DNA of 64,000 nt. Origin: Oasisia sp. SBJ-2009 (taxonomy: Eukaryota; Annelida; Polychaeta; Sabellida; Siboglinidae). Numbering within the stretch: the first letter of the stretch is position 1; the number at the start of each line of letters is the position of its first letter. The translations under genes were made by a program, and so were the position numbers. Shown one piece after another: positions 36,576 through 46,973 of this stretch. The notes under the pieces were generated by a model. That model searched no databases, had not been told where the DNA came from, and saw only the letters and a program-made list of their open reading frames with translations. Where the stretch lies: contig OZ024866.1 of the NCBI GenBank assembly GCA_964017155.1, positions 21,176,826 to 21,240,825 of the forward strand. The letters are read 5' to 3'.

Positions 36576-38830
36576 ATTTGTCGCTGTATCTTCACCGGGC
36601 TCAGACACCTGAGAAAAAACAATAAAAGAGCGTTACAGTGTGCACGGTGTCTAACAAAATTGAAAGCAGCAGGCTCAATTCTTACATATGCCCACATTCC
36701 TTCACCCCACTGGCGTCAAAGACGCAAATCCCACCGCGATGCGGTCGAGATTACACTAAAGAAACTGGCATCTGTCGCCAGCATTCGGCTGCGCGGCACA
36801 GTAATGGCGGCAAACCGGAAGACGCGCCACAACAATACCGTGACGTCACGACAATACGGCAGACGCGCCATTTTCGTTCCTGGCGACGTCAGATTTCAAG
36901 ATGGCGACGCCTTTGATCTAAGCAAACTGGGGGGGGGGGGCGCTTTCTTCCACTTTTACTTCGTTCTTTCAATGTTTTACTTGCGCTAGCCTATTTCGCA
37001 ATAAGGTACACATATAGGACTACAGTTGTATTATGGTACAACGGCCTTTGCGACATTCGGGTACTTGTTATGCACGATGCAAGTCAATGTGCGTGGCGTA
37101 TAACACCGATTAGATTCAACAATGTCAGACTCTCTCCGTTGATTTTTAGACCAAAGATATCAGGGCTGCTGCGTCCGCGCGTATTAAAACCACTACACTA
37201 CCCTACCCGCGCCTGTCGTAATGAAGTTTCAAACGTTGGAGCAATTGAGGTTGGCTTGCATTCTACGCAAGTGCCTAATTCATGTCGGAAATGGAACAGA
37301 ATATTCATATTCTTGTTCTCATTCACAGTACACTGTATATGGTGCATACCACTCTTCGATTAGTTGTCTCAATGTCTCAAGCAGCTTTCCACCTATGCCT
37401 AGGCAAATAGATGTTTGGACAGTATCTAATTTAACATTCGTACTGCTGAGCTTCAAACTACTACACTCAACGACAGAAGTTCCCTTCATTGTGTTCGCAA
37501 TCTACTCTCTGCGATCTGGAACTCTAAAACGTGTTAACGGCGACGCCACGAGGGATGTATGCAGGCTGCGCAAAGATGTATCGGAAGCATTATATGCCAT
37601 TCCATGCGATAAAAGACGTTCGTTCGCATACAGGCTAGATTTACTCTGTAGTGTAATACTCTTTGTAGGGTGTACAATGTGTGTAGCTAGCTCAACATCA
37701 ATGATTACATGATGCGACCATTGCATTGCCTGTTAGTTGCTTTGTGGTTTCGTTTTCATATTGAACTTGCGACATGACATGTCTGCTCTTTGGTTTCAGG
37801 TCTTCCTATTTGAGTCCGAAGTGTGAGCGACACAGACCCTCTGAGAATGCGACGAGCGAGTAGTGATGAAGCCCACGCATGTCTAGTATATAATTTCGTA
37901 GTTGTCTGGGTAGTTTGGAACAACCTTTGTTTTATCGTGTGCCTCTTCGCCTTCACTGTTATATGTCTAGCTTTTGGCGTTACCTGTTTGTCGGCATAGC
38001 GCTCACGACATGGCCAAAGAGCTGGCCTGTTGGCACTGATCACTGTAGCATATGCTATTGTTTCCAAGGCAATGCATCAACGTACGCATTCGATCTCCAT
38101 CACTACCTAGATACAAATCTGCGTGCCGAGAAATGTGTGACTGCAATACATATTGGTCTCAAAACATCGAATGATCTCTACACTTGTCTCAGAAGGAACA
38201 CATGCCAAATGCGTACCCTTCAGTTACACTATTGCAATGAATGAGGCACTTGTGTAGGTTGGCTTTGCATGCTGATTCCTAAGTATGCTGTATCCAGTCG
38301 AGATGAATGCGTTTTGCTGGGTGTCATGACGGTCAAAGAATCATCTACTCAACTGTATTGAGTGGGTGTATGTGTACACGCGAGAATGTGTGTGGCATTC
38401 GCCGCGCCAATGGTGCTTATGCATATCAATGTTACGATACTTTCCGCGGTGCGATCTCGGCCTCTTACACAAGTTTCGTTTCATATGCATTATTTTGCAT
38501 CATATTTTGACATTACGTATCTTGATATACATCATATAGCGTGCAAAATAGCTCGACCAATCGTCTGAGTAAAACGTTTCGATTGTGAGAACTGCAACAT
38601 CAAAACTAATGTCCACTCGCACTAGCTGTGATACATATATCGATGTCATGCTATCGTTGATTTGATTCTTCCAGTGATCGGCCTGCATTATCATCTACCT
38701 CAACATATTGTATAAATCAAATAACTTGATAAAAACAACGCTTCACCCACTGTCGAATGACTGTTCCGCGTCGCCAATCTTCACATCATCGGGCCTGGTC
38801 GGTCAGTAATGCTGCCAGAAGTCGTCGGCC
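36576..38830 (+). repeat. Macrosatellite unit 15, type E
   Basis: Matches unit 9, except that GGCCATGTGTC has become GGCCATTTGTC (removing an ATG) and the G-run is 12. Confidence 0.93.
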
Positions 38831-39956
38831 ATGTGTCGCTGTATCTTCACCGGGCTCAGACCCCTGAGAAAAAACAATAAAAGAGCGTTACAGTGTGCAC
38901 GGTGTCTCACAAAATTGAAAGCAGCAGGCTCAATTCTTACATATGCCCACATTCCTTCACCCCACTGGCGTCAAAGACGCAAATCCCACCGCGATGCGGT
39001 CGAGATTACACTAAAGAAACTGGCATCTGTCGCCAGCATTCGGCTGCGCGGCACAGTAATGGCGGCAAACCGGAAGACGCGCCACAACAATACCGTGACG
39101 TCACGACAATACGGCAGACGCGCCATTTTCGTTCCTGGCGACGTCAGATTTCAAGATGGCGACGCCTTTGATCTAAGCAAACTGGGGGGGGGGGGCGCTT
39201 TCTTCCACTTTTACTTCGTTCTTTCAATGTTTTACTTGCGCTAGCCTATTTCGCAATAAGGTACACACATAGGACTATAGTTGTATTATGGTACAACGGC
39301 CTTTGCGACATTCGGGTACTTTTTATGCACGATGCAAGTCATTGTGCGTGGCGTATAACACCGATTAGATTCAACAATGTCAGACTCTCTCCGTTGATTT
39401 TTAGACCAAAGATATCAGGCCTGCTGCGTCCGCGCGTATTAAAACCACTACACTACCCTACCCGCGCCTCTCGTAATGAAGTTTCAAACGTTGGAGCAAT
39501 TGAGGTTGGCTTGCATTCTACGCAAGTGCCTAATTCATGTCGGAAATGGAACAGAATATTCATATTCTTGTTCTCATTCACAGTACACTGTATATGGTGC
39601 ATACTCAATGTCTCAATGTCTCAAGCAGCTTTCCACCTATGCCTAGGCAAATAGATGTTTGGACAGTATCTAATTTAACATTCGTACTGCTGAGCTTCAA
39701 ACTACTACACTCAACGACAGAAGTTCCCTTCATTGTGTTCGCAATCTACTCTCTGCGATCTGGAACTCTAAAACGTGTTAACGGCGACGCCACGAGGGAT
39801 GTATGCAGGCTGCGCAAAGATGTATCGGAAGCATTATATGCCATTCCATGCGATAAAAGACGTTCGTTCGCATACAGGCTAGATTTACTCTGTAGTGTAA
39901 TACTCTTTGTAGGGTGTACAATGTGTGTAGCTAACTCAACATCAATGATTACATGA
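38831..39956 (+). repeat. Macrosatellite unit 16, type F', truncated right edge
   Basis: The first half of a unit. It starts as type F (CAGACCCCTGAG), switches to type D variants (AAGTCATTGTGCG, TATCAGGCCTG), then returns to the type F deletion. A private GCTAACTCAAC lies just before the array ends. Confidence 0.92.
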
Positions 39957-40607
39957 TTGTTTTGAATTTTGTTTACGAATGTTGGCTAAGAGTTGAGTCC
40001 AGATTGTTGGCGCAGCTACAGCAAAAGCTCGTTTGTCTATTACAGAGTTTATACTAATATAACTTTTTTAAGACAACTTAGTTCAAAATTACGGAAACAC
40101 AACAGGAATCTCCCCGCGTAATTTCCCGACATCCTGGTATTCCAAACTTATTATGTAAATATGAGGTTTACCTTTGAAAAGAAAAACTGTCTTGATGCGA
40201 ATAATTGTCTCCATAAACAGCCTAACTACAAATGAAACTATTTGACTAGAGCGAACCTGTAAACAACGTCCAGTGTGAGGGAGCGGCCAGTGAGAGAAAC
40301 AGGAGCATTCGTCGACGGTTCCCCCTCACCAGAGGCTACCCGCCTTCTACGGACACTTTGTTTTTTTTTTACCTCGGAGTAATTTGCATCTGAAAGATGA
40401 TCCCACCACACCTGAAATAGAAACCCCTATAGCTTTTCAAGCAGCAATCACGAATCTCCCCTTCACGACACCCAATCACCTAAATTGCCTGTAAAACAAA
40501 AACAAACAAATAAGCTCAAACAGAAAAACAAACAAACAAACAAGGTCAAACGAACATACTACCTAACGCATGCGCACAACAAGCATTACAAACTCCTGCG
40601 TTATCCC
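39957..40607. other. Unique flank right of the array
   Basis: No gene recognised. It holds a T10 tract near 40362 and CAAACAAACAAA-type simple sequence near 40497-40545. Confidence 0.5.
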
Positions 40608-41012
40608 CCCCCCACACACACCCACACACACAAACACACTCACACACACATACACACTCCCCCCCACACACACAAAGACACACACACACCACACACACAC
40701 ACGCACGCACGCACGCACGCACGCACCCACACACACGCACACACGCAAACACGCATACACACTCACTCAGTCACACACGCAAGCGCACGCGCACGCGCAC
40801 GCGCACGCGCACGCGCACGCGCACGCGCACGCGCACGCGCACGCGCACGCGCACGCGCACGCGCACGCACGCGCACGCGCGCTCACACACACACTTTGCT
40901 TGATTGGTGGCCCCATCCAATTCAAAATCCTGGCTACGCCATTGACATACACGCACACGTACGCGCGCACGCATGCTCGCACGCACGGACGCACACACAC
41001 ACTCACAGACAC
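40608..41012. repeat. Composite CA / CGCA / CGCGCA microsatellite
   Basis: About 400 bp of alternating purine-pyrimidine DNA: ACAC at 40612-40700, ACGC units, a long perfect (GCGCAC)n block at about 40781-40880, then mixed CA/CG to 41012, broken by non-repetitive sequence at about 40895-40945. Confidence 0.95.
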
Positions 41013-41019
41013 ACTCACA

Positions 41020-41440
41020 TTTAACCTCATTAAGCAAGTTCAACAGCGGGCAATACGACTTGTGCCGGAAACAAAGGGATTACCATACTACAACAGACTT
41101 AAAGAATTACAGCTTCCTACATTAACAACAAAAGCAGAGAACAGACATAATGCAGACTTTCAAAATTGTCAAAGGAAAATACTCGGTCAACCAGGACTGC
41201 AAATGTTCACAGTGTCGATCAAAGCTGATGTTCCAAAAAGCCATTGGTATCACAAGAGAACATAGTGAAAAACTTCAAACGCAGAGTGCAACAGACTATA
41301 GACACTACTTGTTCTCGACCTAAGTGGTTAAAGTGTGGACTTCTCTGTCAGACGACACAGTTCAGGCCAGGACAATAAACAAACTGAAGTCACGCCTCCG
41401 AAGAAATTGGAGAGGCCACCCAGATATAATTACAATTATT
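41020..41440 (+). pseudogene. LINE reverse transcriptase 3' end (CR1/L2/Jockey type), frameshifted
   Basis: It opens with QVQQRAIRLVPETKGLPYYN and RLKELQLPTL, the conserved thumb region of LINE RTs (VQRRATKLVPGL..LPYEERL..L.LPTL). After a frameshift near 41140 the second frame gives TDIMQTFKIVKGKYS, a CSQCRSK segment, DYRHYLFS, an in-frame TAA, VVKVWTSL and LKSRLRRNW. This is the familiar sequence near the LINE stop codon (FS.RVV..WN.LP...V.A.....FK.RL). It lies directly beside the long microsatellite and lacks the catalytic RT blocks, so it is a 5'-truncated dead copy, different from the LINE at 625-1838. Confidence 0.85.
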
Positions 41441-42374
41441 TATTTTTCTTCAAATTTATCAACCTTGACTATATACAAACCGGACAAAAGCTTATAAAAA
41501 CAAAATGCATCAATATAGAAACTGCAACATCTGAAAATAAACCTTGAGACGGTCTCAATGCTCAATCTTGGGCAACTATTGACCGAACTTAAGGTAAGAT
41601 AATAAAAAATTATACGTTTCCTTGGATGTCGAATGATCCCTCCAATGCAAAGTCCTAGTTACGCAACTATAGAGCAAGCTATTCTAAGTATCATTTTCGA
41701 GAACAAATTACAGGAAAATGTTCATTCTTTCCAATGACCGCTCCAAACATAACTGTCTCGAGCCATAGCGAAACCCACGACTACGTTTGTTTCCGTGCGT
41801 GTTTCGCGGGTCGCTGCAGCGCGTATCGTTTACTCAGCACCTGGGTAGCGTTTTATTTGAACCAGTATGTCCGCGGTCTTCTAATGTTAACGGTCAAGGT
41901 CGTTACTCGCAGTGAGACTCGTCTGGCGGGTGAGTTGTCCTTTCTGTGGGTCGTTTTGTATTATAAATTAATCCAAACCTAAGCCAAATGTCATCGATTT
42001 AATGACATAGCTGTGTTTCATTTGCCAGTTTCTAAATGTTTTAGACAATTTTAACTATGGGTTGTGCGCGGTTCAAACACGTGTGATGTCTGACTCATTT
42101 GAGCGACTGTCTCAGTGACAAATCATTGTCGCGACATTGAAGTTCAAATCACATGCAACACGGATGGGACATAATTTATATCCTAATAACCCTGAGAGAC
42201 AAATAATTATTCACTTACAAACATTCTAAGGAACTTTACAAAGTAATTTGCCAATTCTTGATATAATTTGATTATATAGTGCCATAAATCAGTAAAAACT
42301 GTTCTCGTACTGTTCTCGTAGACGTAGTCGTAGACGTAGTATAATTTTGTGAGATGGTGGATACTACAGCAAAC
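41441..42374. other. Mostly unassigned; short GC-rich open frame inside
   Basis: An open frame of about 80 codons at 41734-41982 is locally GC-rich and contains a GTGAGT near 41930. I recognise no domain and do not call a gene. The rest is AT-rich. Confidence 0.35.
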
Positions 42375-44157
42375 CAGGGGCGTCGATCCGGTTTTAAAAG
42401 TGGGGGGGGGGGACGGGGGACCAATTTATATAGACATATATGTATGTATGTATAATATATATATATATATATTATATGTCATATAATATATAGTATAATA
42501 TGTTATAAGTATTTTTTTAATATAAATCATAATTCATTGTTGGTCTGGTGCTAATTCAAAACTAAAAAAAGCCTAGGTGTTATGCTATTTATAATAGTTA
42601 TGTTGACAACATATTTGAAGAGGGGCCATGGCGGTAGACTTTGGACCATGGCTTTATCATGTTTATGCAGGATAAAATTATTGCCAGTCACACGTTTTTG
42701 TGGACACATGAATGTTAACTGTTAAGCTAGTTTACAAACTTTCAAATGTGCCTGATGACCTGAAAACACACATATGACACCATTTACACTCACTTTCAAG
42801 GAAGGCATAACTAACGATATCTATGGTTTTCGAAGACTTTTTTACTCCGTCCACCACTCGTCCACCCATATTTCTACCCGTCCACCTATATATTTCTACC
42901 CGTCCATATTCGTTTTTACCCGACCAAAAGACCGGTGGACGGGTCTCTACCTACATAAAGCTATGCTTTGGACCCAACACTGCTTGCCTGATTCACAGAG
43001 TGAAAAGATGCAGAGCTTACAAATCCCACCTTTTGGCAAAGAAATTTGTCATCACTAAAATTAGATGAAATTACACAAAGTGTATAAATCCTCTGGTTCC
43101 GCCGTAGGCGATATAATAGGCGATATAAATATCCACCAGGGCTACCAGGCTGCAATCCAAGGGGTCACAGGGAAAACAAAATTTAATAATCTATTATGTG
43201 CTTGATGGCTATATATAAATACAAGAGTGCAAAATGTTACAGCCCGGCATGATTAATATTTACTGGACTGGATCAAGTTGCGGGCTGCTGCCAACCAAGC
43301 AATTTATTTAGTGATTTTCCACTAGGTAGTCGGAAGTTTAGTTCTTATTATTAATTTAACTATTAGACCGATGTAATGTTTTAAGAGAAGGGAGTGATCA
43401 GTCTCGCTATATATGCCTATAAATTTGTTTTATGAACTGAAAAAGTACGAGGACATTTCCTATGCTGACCCCCTCAGACCGTGGGGTGGTCAGCGTCCCC
43501 CTCGTCCCCCACTGATCGACGCCCATGCTGTGCCTGTGTAGAACTTTGTCATCACTCAAATGGGAATGTGTTACACAAAGTGCACGAATCCGCCGCTTCT
43601 GTAGTAGGCGATAAGCATCAAGCAGGCGAGGGGTGAAAGTGCAACACAAATGTCATCATTTAAAATGTGCTTGATGGCTAGAACCTATTAATAATATCAC
43701 CACAAGGTTTTCATTTTTCCGGTAGTTATAAACTTTCCGATTGGCCTTTCTGCGCGACTAATTACAAATCATCAATGTGCAGCGAAATAACAAAGCCTTT
43801 TGGTATAAATGCCACTGGCTGTTCGATAACTGTCCTATGATAACTACTGTGAAGAGTTATTTAAAATTTCATTCAATACATTAAAATATTACGCTTGTTT
43901 AAATAACTATCACGGATTATGGCGCACTAGCAGCAAAACATGCCTCAAAACTTGTTTGCCTCGTGTTAATTTGCGATAAATAACTTTGCTGAACTTCATA
44001 TCGCGAGTCTATTGTCTATGTATACCGGCATTTAAGAGACAGGAGTGTTGAGTCAGGCTATATGCTTCGCAATTTTTCTGAACTGAAAAGTGGGGGGGGG
44101 GACAATTCCTATGCTGTCCTCCTCGCCCTGAAAAGTGTCCCCCACCGATCGACGCCC
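42375..44157. mobile_element. Candidate DNA transposon(s) with GGGCGTCGATC ends
   Basis: The left end CAGGGGCGTCGATC at 42375 has inverted counterparts GATCGACGCCC at 43514-43524 and 44147-44157. Each is beside a C- or G-rich tract (GTGGGGGGGG on the left, TCCCCCAC on the right). Inside, two diverged direct copies are visible: TTTGTCATCACT..TACACAAAGTG near 43045 and 43545, and TGAACTGAAAA..TTCCTATGCTG near 43434 and 44079. This fits an element with tandem or nested copies. No transposase is visible and no target-site duplication was confirmed. A TA-rich run sits at 42440-42500. Confidence 0.45.
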
Positions 44158-44162
44158 GTGCA

Positions 44163-44394
44163 GCACCTTCTCGTAAAGACTGTTGTCTGGCTTCAGATAG
44201 GATGACAGTAACTCATCGTCGTCATTATGGTGTTTTCGCCTCAAAAGCATCGGGAACCTCGTGAGGCCGCCTGGTGTCACTTTTGTCACTCGTTTGACCT
44301 CGGCTTCAGTGAGTCTTGGCATCCACGTGGCTAAGCTCTCTCCACCTTCCTGCACAACACTCACAGCCCTTGCACTGCTTCGTGACCTTTTCAC
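44163..44394 (-). pseudogene. Unidentified coding-like segment abutting the element end
   Basis: The minus strand is open for about 77 codons with a mixed, protein-like composition: LATWMPRLTEAEVKRV near the start, LLRRKHHNDDDELLSSYL in the middle, NSLYEKVL at the end. The coding-like part stops exactly where the GGGCGTCGATC end of the neighbouring candidate element begins, so it may be an exon or old transposon ORF cut by that insertion. I recognise no family. Confidence 0.35.
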
Positions 44395-44464
44395 GTGTCC
44401 AGCATGGCCTTCCTAAACCCACATTTTCTTTAGTGAATATTGTTCATAGCTCCAAGAATGGTTA
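44395..44464. other. Short spacer
   Basis: No feature seen. Confidence 0.4.
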
Positions 44465-44845
44465 ATTGTAGTATAATTTAACTTACTTTGGAGCTTAATG
44501 TTGAAGATGAGTATGACGTTTCGACTCGTCAGCTACGGACCTTGTTCACGTACTGATGTCACGTGTGTAGCCTCAGATTTTGGCGGGATAATTTGGTTGT
44601 AGATTCACATGGTGGGGGATATGAACACGTACACCAGATTCAGCAAAGACCCCATACCGTACAAGAACAGAATGATCAACATCATAAGGAAGTGGAAGAG
44701 AAATGGATCCATCTCAGACAAATTATCCCGCGAGAATCTGAGGCAACACATGTGACACCAGTACGTGAACAAGGTCCGTAGCTGACGGAAACGTCGTACT
44801 CATCTTCGACATTAAGTTCCAAAGTAAGTTAAATTATACTACAAT
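44465..44845. mobile_element. Penelope-like foldback element, short interior
   Basis: Two inverted arms of about 128 bp (44465-44595 and 44719-44845) carry ATTGTAGTATAATTTAACTT at the outer end and GACCTTGTTCACGTACTG in the middle. The same arm type flanks the GIY-YIG fragment at 57945-58512, which ties it to a Penelope-like element. The 120-bp interior reads NRMINIIRKWKRNGSISDKL on the plus strand. It resembles the short motif before the RT fingers of Penelope elements, but that match is weak. Confidence 0.6.
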
Positions 44846-45203
44846 AATCCACATTTTCTATCATTCTTGGTGTTCAAAGATGGCTGAATGTTACCAGAAA
44901 CATCACAGTTGTTACAGAGGCAACAGAATATTCAAACTGGGCTCAACAGAGATGTCTACTGTAACGACAGACTAATGCTAACCCTAACATGGTTACCCCA
45001 GATTACGAGATGGGGACACATGTTTTCCTCCAGGCTAGCCATTGGCTTCAGCCGTAATGTCATGTATATTTGAATTGTGATTTACAACCCTCACTCTCTC
45101 AAATAAGTCAGACTTGGGATTTCTGGCCAGCTGGGCAAGACTTGTAGAGGGCAACTAACAACACAGGCCAGTATTCTGGTGGCTGCCTTTCATGTGTATC
45201 TGT
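44846..45203. other. Unassigned sequence
   Basis: No gene or repeat recognised. Confidence 0.4.
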
Positions 45204-45328
45204 AATGCAATGCAATGCAATGCAATGCAATGCAATGCAATGCAATGCAATGCAATGCAATGCAATGCAATGCAATGCAATGCAATGCAATGCAATGCAA
45301 TGCAATGCAATGCAATGCAATGCAATGC
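45204..45328. repeat. (TGCAA)n pentanucleotide microsatellite
   Basis: About 25 perfect tandem copies of TGCAA. The peptide-like frames across it are artefacts of the repeat. Confidence 0.98.
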
Positions 45329-45579
45329 GAAACCAGGATGTTATAAAATTGTGTGATGTGACATTTATTGTGTACCCAAAACATGCTGTTCTTTTCACAC
45401 TGACTATAATTCGTGAAGCTGTGAAGTCCTATTAAGAACATATGTCATCTTACAATAAGCAGATGGTCAAGACTTTGTGAAAAAGACAGCATATTGGATA
45501 ACAAAATTAAATATTAAAATTGCACTATATCTTCTTCTTATGGTTAGCTCATTACTCTATGTTAGCCACATGTTTGTGT
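45329..45579. other. Unassigned sequence
   Basis: AT-rich; nothing recognised. Confidence 0.4.
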
Positions 45580-45854
45580 CTAGAGTATTGGCAAGCTTGG
45601 TTTTCAGAGTTGTCCTTATCTAGAATTAGTGATTCCACTACAGGCTATACATTTACCCTCTGTGTGGGATCTTTTACTTCCCCTGGCATAGACACCAGAT
45701 AGAAGGGACCACCGGCTTTTAGCGTCTCTTCCAAAAGACACAGGCAATGTGAGGTGAACGAAATTGCCTAAATATCGAAATGGCGGTAGGTGGGATTGAA
45801 CCACCATTACCTCGATTGACAGTCCGGCGTTCTACCACATGACCACCGCTCCTC
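45580..45854 (-). mobile_element. tRNA-headed SINE, copy 2 (reverse orientation)
   Basis: Read on the minus strand it starts GAGGAGCGGTGGTCATGTGG, with an A box (GGTCATGTGGTAGAACG) and a good B box (GGTTCAATCCC), then the body shared with 3221-3494. It is better preserved in the promoter boxes than copy 1. Confidence 0.85.
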
Positions 45855-46050
45855 ACCTGTCAAAGGAGATGCTTTCAATGTCGGTTGAGTGTATATGGAG
45901 AGGCACTGACATCAGCATTTGTATATTTATAACAGTAACTAACGCATGGGTTGGAAATCTTGTCAATATGCATTATACATGGCAAATTGGAGTTTGTTCC
46001 CCACTAGATGGGTATATGCTTGAAAGACATCTCGATTGATATTCGATGCA

Positions 46051-46278
46051 TCACTCACAATTTCCATAGACCATTTGTTGGGATATATGCATTGCTTCAA
46101 AGCTATTTAATTTTTGTGAAGATTCGAGGCATTCAGCAAATCTATCTGAAGTAAGACGACAATAAGGTGTTCGTCCGCCATTACCCAAGAGAACAGAATC
46201 TGAATTGTTGTGATGCTTTGTGAATTCCAGGGCTTGCATACTTGCTGATGTTTCTACAGAGGATGCAGGCTTTGCCAT
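46051..46278 (-). other. Open frame of unknown nature, present twice
   Basis: A 75-codon minus-strand frame with the centre NGGRTPYCRLTSDRF, identical at 49581-49808 because of the segmental duplication. It has no recognised domain and no proof of coding, since identity is explained by recent duplication. Confidence 0.2.
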
Positions 46279-46423
46279 TCAACACATGCGAGTTGAAACT
46301 CAACTGAGATTCACAGCTCAATGCATGTTGAATGCGAGTTGAGTGAGTCAGTTGAACGCTGTTTGAACGCAGGTCCAAAATCACGGAACCGTGTCAGTAA
46401 CCTGGAGTACTGGGGCTGCTCTA

Positions 46424-46757
46424 GAGCGCAGTGGCTCAGGGGTAGAGCTTCGGACTCTCAACTACGAGAACCCGGGTTCGAATCCTGGCTGCGGCGTTAA
46501 AACCTTGGGCAAGTTTTTTCACTCTACATTGCTCCAGTTCACTCAGCTGAATTAAAAATGAGTACCTGGCTATAGACCCTGGTGGATATGTGTACGAGCA
46601 GCCTTCGCGCATTAATTGTAGCATATGGCTGGATCCTTCCCAGAGAAGCCGAGATGGTGTCTGAGTGAACAGGTCTGTCAGGGAAGTAAAGTGTAAAGCG
46701 CTTTGAGCGGCCCCGAGGATTGGATATTGCGCTATATAAGAACTGCCTTTACTTTAT
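46424..46757 (+). mobile_element. tRNA-headed SINE with LINE-like tail, first copy
   Basis: The head is a convincing tRNA-like stretch with A box GTGGCTCAGGGGTAGAG and a perfect B box GGTTCGAATCC. The tail contains GTAAAGCGCTTTGAGCGG and GCGCTATATAAG, a 3' end shared with many animal LINE-SINE pairs, ending in CTTTACTTTATCT. The empty site is visible in the related sequence near 48000 (GGCTCTAATTAGC), and a short TCTA duplication flanks the insert. Confidence 0.85.
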
Positions 46758-46973
46758 CTAATTAGCAGTGCCCCCTGGTGTGTGAGGGTGTCTAATATTT
46801 CCCCCTGGATTCTTTGTATCTTTTGTATTGTATTCACATTCCGACAGGTCCAGTGGACCCAGTGACATGACTGAGAACTGAGACAGTACAATTAAATAAT
46901 AAAACAAATATGTCTCCTATAAAACATTGTGAGTGACGGTCAGTATTGTCCTTCATGTCTGGTGTATTTGCAG

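Larger units (their letters stand above)
4415..39956 (+). repeat. Macrosatellite: about 15.8 head-to-tail copies of a ~2.25-kb unit
   Basis: The left edge lies where homology begins (TCAAAACATCGAATG); the right edge is at ATTACATGAT, after which 39957 onward is unique. Unit lengths are 2239-2255 bp. I phased units at the conserved GGCCATGTGTCGCTG: 5087, 7333, 9578, 11830, 14076, 16321, 18573, 20826, 23078, 25329, 27568, 29819, 32071, 34324, 36576 and 38831. Shared rare variants give the order A-B-C / A'-B'-C'-D-E-F / A-B-C'-D-E-F'. Blocks repeat at +6743 bp (units 2-4 to 5-7) and about +13,498 bp (units 5-10 to 11-16). Units are nearly identical except at the left edge. No known gene, rRNA, histone or snRNA is recognisable in the unit. 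Confidence 0.97.

Noticed and set aside
4415..39956. CRISPR array or bacterial tandem repeat
   Set aside because: Repeat units are kilobases long without spacers, and the surroundings are clearly animal DNA.
40485..41030. His/Thr/Ala-Arg-rich long frames
   Set aside because: Produced by CA and CGCGCA microsatellites; only the end after 41020 has real RT similarity.
41734..41982. 82-codon frame with a GTGAGT donor as a first exon
   Set aside because: No recognisable domain, no acceptor partner and no downstream exons; could easily be chance.
45204..45435. Peptides made of MQCNA repeats
   Set aside because: Products of the (TGCAA)n microsatellite in all frames.
46051..46278. 75-codon minus-strand frame conserved twice as a gene
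   Set aside because: Its second copy is part of a recent segmental duplication, which explains the identity without selection.
46424..46500. Functional tRNA gene with perfect B box
   Set aside because: The tRNA-like head continues without a terminator into a SINE body and is duplicated with it. No clean cloverleaf with paired acceptor stem ends.
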